9,591 nucleotides of DNA from contig CBJMMB010000122.1 in the NCBI GenBank assembly GCA_966430775.1, positions 1 through 9,591 of the forward strand. The letters run 5' to 3'. Origin of the DNA: Dyella_B sp966430775 (lineage in GTDB: Bacteria; Pseudomonadota; Gammaproteobacteria; Xanthomonadales; Rhodanobacteraceae). The notes below the pieces were generated by a model. That model was given only the letters and a program-made list of their open reading frames with translations, had not been told where the DNA came from and did no database searches. This document shows positions 1-5,166 of this stretch, in pieces; within the stretch, counting starts at the first letter, position 1, and the number at the start of each line of letters is the position of its first letter. Position numbers and translations under genes: made by a program.

Positions 1-330
1 TGGGATCATGGACCCTCGCTGGTTGCCGAAGTACGTGAGCGATTGAGCGATGAACTCGCCTACACGACAGTGCTGACCGTGCTGCGCACGCTCGAGGGCA
101 AAGGCTATGTCGGGCATGAGGAGGAAGGGCGTGGGCATCGCTACTTTGCCAGCATCAAGCAGCAGGCGGCGCGCAAGAACGCGGTGCAGCACCTGACCGA
201 GAAGCTGTTCAAGGGATCGACGGAGCTGCTCTTTTCACATCTTGTGTCCGAACAGAAGCTCAGCCCAGAGCAGATACGCCGCATGCAGCAACTGTTGGCC
301 GAGCGCTCCGACAAGGGAACACTGTCATGA
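1..330 (+). CDS. BlaI/MecI/CopY-family transcriptional repressor, 5' end outside window
   Basis: Winged-helix DNA-binding repressor of the BlaI/MecI family. The frame is open from base 1, and the first visible residues (WDHGPSLVAEVRERL) already match the family core, so the TTG at 43 is internal and about 15-20 N-terminal residues lie upstream of the window. Visible are 109 residues: the recognition-helix region around AYTTVLTVLRTLEGKGYV, the wing (EEGRGHRYF) and a helical dimerisation tail (LSPEQIRRMQQLL). Family members repress their own operon and are inactivated by proteolysis after the partner M56 peptidase is activated. The stop codon overlaps the start of the M56 gene in ATGA (327-330), which implies translational coupling. 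By eye alignment, the pair matching the Asn-Phe cleavage site of staphylococcal MecI/BlaI is His-Leu here (codons 238-243). The family is clear; the regulated genes are inferred. Confidence 0.93.
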   Translation, partial: WDHGPSLVAEVRERLSDELAYTTVLTVLRTLEGKGYVGHEEEGRGHRYFASIKQQAARKNAVQHLTEKLFKGSTELLFSHLVSEQKLSPEQIRRMQQLLAERSDKGTLS

Positions 331-1919
331 TTGCCTGGATGGTGTATGCCGTCCTGGTAACACTCACGCTGTGCACGGCGGCGCTCGCAGCAGAACGTGC
401 GGCCAAGCTCCGCCGGGCGACGACCCGGTGGGTATGGATGGCATCGCTGGCCGGCTCGCTGCTGCTGCCGACGGTGATCGCCACCGCATCGATTCGGCTT
501 CCCCACACTCTCAAGCCTGACGCCGCGCCAACATCGATTGCCCTGCGCAATACAACGTCGATACCGCTGCCACCGGCGTTGCTTGATCTGGAAGATACAC
601 AGGCGTACGCGACACCTGTTCGCGTCGATGCGCTGATGCGCGACATATGGGGAGCGGCCTCCGCGCTGATGATTCTGATCCTCGCCTTAAGCTCTATGCT
701 TATGCATAAGCGCAAGCGCGGCTGGCGCGAAGAACATCTGTGCGATGAACGTGTCCTGGTTACACCGGATGCGGGACCGGCCGTCGTCGGCCTGCTGCGT
801 TCACGCATCGTCGTACCGGCATGGTTGCTGCAGGCAAGTGAGGAACAGCAGCGATGCGCGATCGCTCATGAACGCTCGCATCTGGATGCACGCGATCCTC
901 AGCTCGTCGCACTCGCGTTGGCGCTGCTGGCGCTGATGCCCTGGAATCCCTTGCTGTGGTGGCAATTTCACCGTTTGCGACGCGCCATCGAGATGGACTG
1001 TGATGCGCGTGTGCTGCGGTGTGGGCATGACGTCGGAACTTATTGCGAAACGCTGATCCATGTGGGACAGCACCGGTCAAGCCACATCAGTGTAGTGCCC
1101 GCAATGTCCGATTCCGTATCGTTTCTGGAATTGCGGATCAGGCACATGCTGCGCAAGCCGAAGAAATGGGCTAGCGCGTCAGTGGCGGCATTGATATTCA
1201 TCGCGCTTGGCATGACGGCCTTCGCGGCGCAGGTAACGCCACCTGGCACCGTGTTGAATAGCGATACGCTCGATCGCTACACAGGCTATTACCAGATCAG
1301 CCCTATCTCGCTCATTACCGTGACGCGTGCCGGCAACGGTCTCACCGTCAGCGTTAGCGGGCAGATCGGAGTGCCGAAGCCATTCCATCTTGTCCCTATC
1401 GATGAAACGCAGTTCGCTGTAGAGGGCGTGAACCCGCTTGGGGTAATGCGCTTCCCTGGGGAAAAATCTCTGGACGCCACGGTGCATTTCATCACGGACG
1501 CCAATGGGCATGCCCTGCGGCTGGTCGCCAACCAGAACGGACGCGTCATCTTGTACCAGCCGCGTATCGACAGGACCGCCGCTGACAGGATTAGTGACGC
1601 ACTTGCAACTCGCATCAAGGCGCAGAAACCATTTCCCGGCAGCGAGAAAGCGTTGCAGTTGTTCCTCAGCGATCCCGACAGCGGCGCAGGCATGAGCGAC
1701 GGCTTGGCCTGGGTACGTGTCCATAACAAGGCGTCGAGAGAGAGATTCCTCGCCGAGCTTGGACCGGTTGAATCCTACACTTTCATGGGCGTCACCAAGT
1801 TCGGCTCGGACCGTTACCTCGTCAAGCGTCAGCACGACACGGAAACGGTGTTGTTGGTGGTTGACGAGGACGGAACCCTGGCGAGCGCATTCCAGTACAC
1901 GGGGACGCGTACCTGGTGA
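327..1919 (+). CDS. M56-family (BlaR1/MecR1-like) membrane zinc metallopeptidase with non-PBP periplasmic domain
   Basis: 530-residue integral membrane peptidase, the antirepressor partner of the repressor it overlaps by 4 bp. Hydrophobic segments lie near residues 1-22, 35-55, 108-126, 190-214 and 282-300. The zinc motif HERSH (H181, E182, H185) sits between the third and fourth segments, with E222 in IEMDCDARVL as the likely third ligand. LLRSRIVVPAWLL (about 156-168) is the typical M56 stretch before the active site. After the last segment, about 230 residues face the periplasm. In BlaR1 this part is a class D beta-lactamase-like sensor with SxxK. Here it instead begins LDRYTGYYQISP (315-326), which resembles the DUF3471-type beta domain found at the C-terminus of many serine hydrolases, and ends with another beta-rich stretch (about 475-526, LGPVESYTFMGV onward). 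The inducing ligand is therefore unknown and need not be a beta-lactam. The family call is firm; the sensor-domain call is tentative. Confidence 0.9.
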   Translation: MIAWMVYAVLVTLTLCTAALAAERAAKLRRATTRWVWMASLAGSLLLPTVIATASIRLPHTLKPDAAPTSIALRNTTSIPLPPALLDLEDTQAYATPVRVDALMRDIWGAASALMILILALSSMLMHKRKRGWREEHLCDERVLVTPDAGPAVVGLLRSRIVVPAWLLQASEEQQRCAIAHERSHLDARDPQLVALALALLALMPWNPLLWWQFHRLRRAIEMDCDARVLRCGHDVGTYCETLIHVGQHRSSHISVVPAMSDSVSFLELRIRHMLRKPKKWASASVAALIFIALGMTAFAAQVTPPGTVLNSDTLDRYTGYYQISPISLITVTRAGNGLTVSVSGQIGVPKPFHLVPIDETQFAVEGVNPLGVMRFPGEKSLDATVHFITDANGHALRLVANQNGRVILYQPRIDRTAADRISDALATRIKAQKPFPGSEKALQLFLSDPDSGAGMSDGLAWVRVHNKASRERFLAELGPVESYTFMGVTKFGSDRYLVKRQHDTETVLLVVDEDGTLASAFQYTGTRTW

Positions 1920-1957
1920 GTGCCTATCTATACAGTCCGCTTCACTTTTTTCCGATG

Positions 1958-1975
1958 GTCCTAACCCCATAGGAC
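1958..1975. promoter_or_regulatory. Perfect inverted repeat GTCCTA-N6-TAGGAC, candidate operator
   Basis: Arms GTCCTA (1958-1963) and TAGGAC (1970-1975) flank the spacer ACCCCA, 38 bp after the M56 stop. A third copy of the half-site, GTCCTA, lies at 2032-2037, 31 bp before the start of the next gene. A winged-helix dimer such as the upstream BlaI-type repressor could bind such a dyad, but the sequence is not the staphylococcal TACA/TGTA-type operator, and the operator of this repressor's own promoter is outside the window and cannot be compared. The dyad is seen; its role is inferred. Confidence 0.35.
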
Positions 1976-2004
1976 TAACGACAGTTCGCTTCATTCCGTT
2001 CACT

Positions 2005-2025
2005 GTGGCCATTACGAATGGCCGC
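2005..2025 (+). other. Hairpin between M56 gene and alpha/beta hydrolase gene
   Basis: GGCCATT (2007-2013) and AATGGCC (2017-2023) form a perfect 7-bp stem with loop ACG, extended by one G-U and one G-C pair. No T-run follows, so it is not a standard intrinsic terminator. It could be an attenuator, an RNA-stability stem in the leader of the following gene, or a DNA-level site. No convincing sigma70 promoter was seen in the 148-bp gap. Confidence 0.4.
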
Positions 2026-2067
2026 ACCAACGTCCTAGTGCTCGCTTTCCCCATCAGGAGTGATGAC

Positions 2068-3165
2068 ATGCAACGTACAGCGTCACGCTGCGCCATCTTT
2101 CAACGGATCAATGTCTGGTTTTTTTTGGCAGTCTGGATCGGTTTCGGCTCCCTGCCCGCACACGCTGCTGGCCTGAAGCCTGGCACCCATGCGGGGACAC
2201 TACAGGGTGCGCTCTATCGCATCGATATTCCGGCGAACTGGAATGGCGACCTGGTCATGGTGATGCACGGTTACCAACCTGTTGGCGCTCCAATTAAAAC
2301 GCCGATGACAGCAGCCGATGCCACGCCTGTTTTTCTCAAGCTGGGCTACGCCGTGGCGCAGAGCGAATACGCATCGCAAGGTTGGGCTGTGGGCGATGCC
2401 ATCATCGACAACGAACGCCTCCGGCAATATTTCGCCCGTACATTTGCCCGTCCGACACACACCTATATTTACGGTTTCTCGCTAGGCGGTCTGGAAACGG
2501 CGGCAAGTATCGAGCGCTACCCGCACGTTTACACGGGCGCCCTGATCACATGCGGTGTGACTGTCTCGACACCCGACTTCATGGCGCGGGCCGTCGTCAC
2601 CCCGCTGGTGGCCTTCGACGCATTGATTCCCGGCGTGTTGCCGGATCTTGCTGCTCCCAGCTCGCCACCCTTCATTCCTCCGGCCGTTTTCGCCAAGGCC
2701 TTGCAGGAGCATCCGAAAGAAGCAGCCATACTGGAAAAGCGTCTACAGGAAACGCTGCCAACGCTGTCGCTTTATTACATGGGACTGCGCGAACTCGAAC
2801 ACAGGGCAGGCGGCATGCCGGTGGATAACCGCAAGACGATCTATCACGGCTTCGGTGACGACGCTGCCTTCAATCGTCGAGTGCATCGCTATGCCGGTTC
2901 GCCCGCTGCCATGGCTTACGCCGAGCGCAACGTGACATTGACCGGCCAGATCGACACGCCGTTGGTGATGCAGTGGAATGCCTTCGACCCAACCGTTCCT
3001 TCACGATTTCATTCCGTCTATCCCGACCAGATACGTGCGGCGGGTAACAACAAGTTGCTGACCGTGCTCGCACCGGCCGGCGATGGGCACTGCAACTTCA
3101 CCGACGCGCAGACCGCTGCGGCATTCGAGACGCTCGTGAACAAGGCGAGCCCTGGAACGCATTGA
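2068..3165 (+). CDS. Secreted alpha/beta-fold serine hydrolase
   Basis: 365 residues from the ATG at 2068, chosen because AGGAG at 2056-2060 lies 7 bases upstream and because a signal peptide starts exactly here; the frame is open further upstream only as a shadow of the M56 gene. Signal peptide: basic N-terminus, hydrophobic core NVWFFLAVWIGF, likely cleavage after AHA at residue 33 (or 34). Catalytic triad by motif: nucleophile S138 in GFSLGG, acid D307 in NAFDPTVP, base H341 in GDGHCNF. VMVMHGYQ (about 68-75) matches the oxyanion-hole strand. The insert between nucleophile and acid (about 150-300) would form a lid. The fold suggests an exported esterase or peptidase-like hydrolase; the substrate cannot be read from sequence. 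It lies 148 bp after the M56 gene and 55 bp before the S12-like hydrolase gene, so the two hydrolases probably share a transcript. A Rossmann-like redox function is unlikely given the GxSxG and His. Confidence 0.88.
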   Translation: MQRTASRCAIFQRINVWFFLAVWIGFGSLPAHAAGLKPGTHAGTLQGALYRIDIPANWNGDLVMVMHGYQPVGAPIKTPMTAADATPVFLKLGYAVAQSEYASQGWAVGDAIIDNERLRQYFARTFARPTHTYIYGFSLGGLETAASIERYPHVYTGALITCGVTVSTPDFMARAVVTPLVAFDALIPGVLPDLAAPSSPPFIPPAVFAKALQEHPKEAAILEKRLQETLPTLSLYYMGLRELEHRAGGMPVDNRKTIYHGFGDDAAFNRRVHRYAGSPAAMAYAERNVTLTGQIDTPLVMQWNAFDPTVPSRFHSVYPDQIRAAGNNKLLTVLAPAGDGHCNFTDAQTAAAFETLVNKASPGTH

Positions 3166-3220
3166 TCTAGTCGGCGCCTCAAATGCGCGCCAGCGCAAAC
3201 GTATTTTGGAGAGACCACAT

Positions 3221-4342
3221 ATGCATCCTGCCTCTGTTCGTTTAGCTCGTTGTCTTGCTGTCGTATTTCTAATGGGGCTTGCGGCGCCCATCCATGCCCA
3301 GTCCGATAACGGCCCGACGGATGCCAAAGATCCTGCTTTGGCACGTCTCGACAACTTCGCCTCGGATTTGAGCCGACAGGGCACGTTCTCGGGTGTCGTG
3401 CTGGTTGCCAGGCATAGGCACGTCTTGTTCGAGAAGGCATATGGAAAACGCGACGCCAAGCATGATGAGCCAAACACGCTAGATACACGCTTCAACCTCG
3501 CCTCGGCCGGCAAGATGTTCACCAGCGTGGCGGTGTTGCAGCAAATCGCCGCAGGGCGGCTATCGCTGGACACCCATGTCGGTGACGTGCTGAAGGATTA
3601 TCCGAACCGGAACTTCGCCGACACCGTCACCGTCCGCGAGCTGTTGACGCATACCAGCGGAGCAGATGATGTCCCGTTGCTGGGGAATGAAAATGCGGCC
3701 AATCGCGCGCGCGTACATAGCGTTGCCGATATGGTCGCGCTGGAAAGCCATCAAGCGCCCGCCTTCCCACCAGGCACGAAGCAGGTCTACAGCAATTTCG
3801 GATTCGTCGTTCTCGGTCGCATGGTTGAAGTCGTCTCTGGAGAGGATTTCCAGAGTTACCTGCGCCGCCATATCTTCGAACCCGCCGGCATGACACACAC
3901 CGGCTTTATCGACTGCACAACAACTGATCCAAAGCTCGCCGTGGGCTACACCACCGACAATGGCAAGCTGGTGTTCAACTGCGAAACCTTGCGCGGATTT
4001 CCAGCCGGCGGCGAGGCATCCACCACTGGCGACATGTATCGCTTCGTCCAAGCATTACAGTCCGGCAAGCTCATTCCACCGGCGCTGTTCGCGCAGGCCA
4101 CCAAGACCTATCGCCAATTCATGGGCCTAGGTTTCTTTGCGACCGATTACGGCCCCGGTCATCTCGAGCGCGACTTTCGCTGGGGACACGGCGGCAGTGC
4201 CGGTGGCGTTTGCACCGACGTGCGCACCTATCCGCACACCGGAGAAACTGTCATCGTGCTCAGCAACGTTAGCCCGCCGGCCTGTTTCCCCGTCGCAAAT
4301 TTTCTTCACCAGGACTATGCCAAAGCGCACCAAGGACATTGA
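3221..4342 (+). CDS. Exported beta-lactamase-fold (S12-like) serine hydrolase
   Basis: 373 residues from ATG 3221, supported by GGAGAG at 3208-3213; a TTG five codons upstream overlaps this ribosome-binding site and is not the start. Signal peptide with core CLAVVFLMGLAA and likely cleavage after IHA (residue 26). The three motifs of the class C beta-lactamase/DD-peptidase/esterase superfamily are present: SAGK (S95, K98), YSN (Y190-N192) and HGG (H323-G325), the last replacing KTG as in esterase-like and D-peptidase members. Spacing and length fit a single catalytic domain with no C-terminal DUF3471-type extension. The mature protein has four cysteines (232, 254, 331, 355), an even number compatible with two disulfides in the periplasm. 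It could be a peptidoglycan-related DD-peptidase, an esterase or a beta-lactam-hydrolysing enzyme; the HGG motif argues against assuming beta-lactamase activity. It lies 55 bp after the alpha/beta hydrolase gene. Confidence 0.92.
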   Translation: MHPASVRLARCLAVVFLMGLAAPIHAQSDNGPTDAKDPALARLDNFASDLSRQGTFSGVVLVARHRHVLFEKAYGKRDAKHDEPNTLDTRFNLASAGKMFTSVAVLQQIAAGRLSLDTHVGDVLKDYPNRNFADTVTVRELLTHTSGADDVPLLGNENAANRARVHSVADMVALESHQAPAFPPGTKQVYSNFGFVVLGRMVEVVSGEDFQSYLRRHIFEPAGMTHTGFIDCTTTDPKLAVGYTTDNGKLVFNCETLRGFPAGGEASTTGDMYRFVQALQSGKLIPPALFAQATKTYRQFMGLGFFATDYGPGHLERDFRWGHGGSAGGVCTDVRTYPHTGETVIVLSNVSPPACFPVANFLHQDYAKAHQGH

Positions 4343-4390
4343 CTAATTCAAGGACACCTATCCCATCAGTATCATCGCCACTATCAGTCC

Positions 4391-4412
4391 ACTACCAAAC
4401 TCCTCCGGTAGT
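4391..4412. other. Weak inverted repeat between convergent genes
   Basis: ACTACC (4391-4396) and GGTAGT (4407-4412) flank a 10-base loop in the 94-bp gap between the S12-like hydrolase (+) and the TetR gene (-), which converge. No T-run follows on either strand. It may be a weak bidirectional terminator; support is limited to the dyad and its position. Confidence 0.25.
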
Positions 4413-4436
4413 ACAGCATCCGAAAAGCAGGCGCGA

Positions 4437-5012
4437 CTAGACTGAACCGCGGGCGGATTTTTTCGTGAGCGCCATCAACGCATCCATCGACCGTACAAAG
4501 GCTCCCGCGTCGGCGGTTGCCGCCTGAAGAATAAGCGCGCCCTGCACGCTGGCAACCCAATCTTCAGCGAAGTTTTTGGCATGTGTCGGTGGCATGCCGC
4601 TTTCATGGGCCAAGATAGCGATGGCCTCGATCCAATGGCTAAATGCCGTGCGCAACCCCTGTCGGCCATCCGGGCCAAGTTGCGAACTCGCTAATTGGCC
4701 GAGCACGCACGGTGTGCGTCCACCCGCATACATGTGATTGAGGACGGCGATGATCTTCTGTATGCGCGTTTTCAATGATCCGGGCGCACGCGCCATGCCG
4801 AGAATCTCGGTATCGATCACGGCGGTCGCTCGATCGAGAACCGCCTCGGCCATCTGAATTTTTCCGTCCGGGAAATAGTGATAAAGGCTGGATTTCCCGA
4901 GCCCGGTCGCACGCGACAGGTCGGCCATGGAGGCGCCGTCGAAGCCAAGGTCGCGAAATACCGTGAACAACCGGTCAACGATCTCTTCTCTGGTGATCAA
5001 GGCAGCAGGCAT
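4437..5012 (-). CDS. TetR/AcrR-family transcriptional repressor
   Basis: 191 residues, the usual TetR length. The N-terminal DNA-binding part is clear: ITREEIVDRLFTVFRDLGF (helix 1), then the helix-turn-helix GASMADLSRATGLGKSSLYHYF at about residues 26-47, ending in the signature YHYF. The rest is the helical ligand-binding and dimerisation domain, with a single cysteine C102 in TPCVLGQL. It is divergent from the hydrolase-AhpD fusion gene, the classical arrangement of a local repressor and its target, and two matching 20-bp dyads lie between them (5026-5045 and 5109-5128). ATG 5012 is the only sensible start, yet no Shine-Dalgarno motif precedes it (the bases before the ATG read ACCTCTCTT), so translation is probably weak, which suits an autorepressor. 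The ligand is unknown; a substrate of the divergent enzyme is a natural guess. Confidence 0.93.
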   Translation of the reverse strand: MPAALITREEIVDRLFTVFRDLGFDGASMADLSRATGLGKSSLYHYFPDGKIQMAEAVLDRATAVIDTEILGMARAPGSLKTRIQKIIAVLNHMYAGGRTPCVLGQLASSQLGPDGRQGLRTAFSHWIEAIAILAHESGMPPTHAKNFAEDWVASVQGALILQAATADAGAFVRSMDALMALTKKSARGSV

Positions 5013-5025
5013 AAGAGAGGTATTT

Positions 5026-5045
5026 CGTACGGAACATTCGGTACA
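5026..5045. promoter_or_regulatory. TetR operator O1 (imperfect dyad near tetR start)
   Basis: Left arm CGTACGGA (5026-5033), spacer ACAT, right arm TCGGTACA (5038-5045). The right arm is identical to the right arm of O2 (5121-5128) and the left arm matches 6 of 8 bases. It begins 13 bp upstream of the repressor start codon, just downstream of a candidate minus-strand -10 box, so occupancy would block the repressor's own transcription. Confidence 0.7.
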
Positions 5046-5048
5046 CGG

Positions 5049-5054
5049 ATATTA
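5049..5054 (-). promoter_or_regulatory. Candidate -10 box for the TetR gene
   Basis: On the minus strand this reads TAATAT (4 of 6 to TATAAT), ending 36 bp upstream of the start codon and immediately upstream of O1, which would place the transcription start inside O1. No good -35 box is seen at 16-18 bp. The call is tentative and rests mainly on its position. Confidence 0.35.
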
Positions 5055-5081
5055 CCAGCTGGAATTCAGCCAGAACGTCTC

Positions 5082-5111
5082 TTGACAGGTTCTCTTCGCT
5101 GGGAGCATTGT
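5082..5111 (+). promoter_or_regulatory. Candidate sigma70 promoter of the hydrolase-AhpD fusion gene
   Basis: A perfect -35 hexamer TTGACA (5082-5087) is followed after 18 bp by CATTGT (5106-5111; 3 of 6, keeping the important A2 and T6). The -10 overlaps the left arm of operator O2, and the start point would fall near 5118, at the centre of O2. A bound repressor would therefore exclude RNA polymerase. Confidence 0.6.
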
Positions 5112-5128
5112 ACCGATCGTTCGGTACA
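5109..5128. promoter_or_regulatory. TetR operator O2 (20-bp dyad with perfect 8-bp arms)
   Basis: TGTACCGA (5109-5116), spacer TCGT, TCGGTACA (5121-5128): the arms are perfect inverted repeats. The same architecture recurs 83 bp upstream (O1). The dyad lies 38 bp before the hydrolase start codon and covers its candidate -10 and start point. Length and symmetry suit a TetR dimer. Binding by the adjacent repressor is inferred. Confidence 0.8.
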
Positions 5129-5166
5129 TACAACTTTGCCGAAACACCCTTGCCTGGAGAAACCCC

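Noticed and set aside
43..330. TTG at 43 as the start of the repressor gene
   Set aside because: The 14 codons before it in the same frame already match the BlaI family, so the gene begins before the window.
698..711. Perfect 14-bp palindrome GCTTATGCATAAGC inside the M56 gene
   Set aside because: A 14-bp perfect palindrome is expected about 0.6 times by chance in 9.6 kb, and it lies mid-gene with no second copy seen.
1717..2067. Upstream extension of the alpha/beta hydrolase frame
   Set aside because: The extension overlaps the end of the M56 gene; the signal peptide and ribosome-binding site place the start at 2068.
1179..2096. 305-codon open frame on - across the M56 gene
   Set aside because: Antisense to the M56 periplasmic domain; no ribosome-binding site or family motif.
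3173..3191. Inverted repeat GGCGC/GCGCC between the two hydrolase genes
   Set aside because: Only 5 bp, GC-only and without a T-run; common by chance in this composition.
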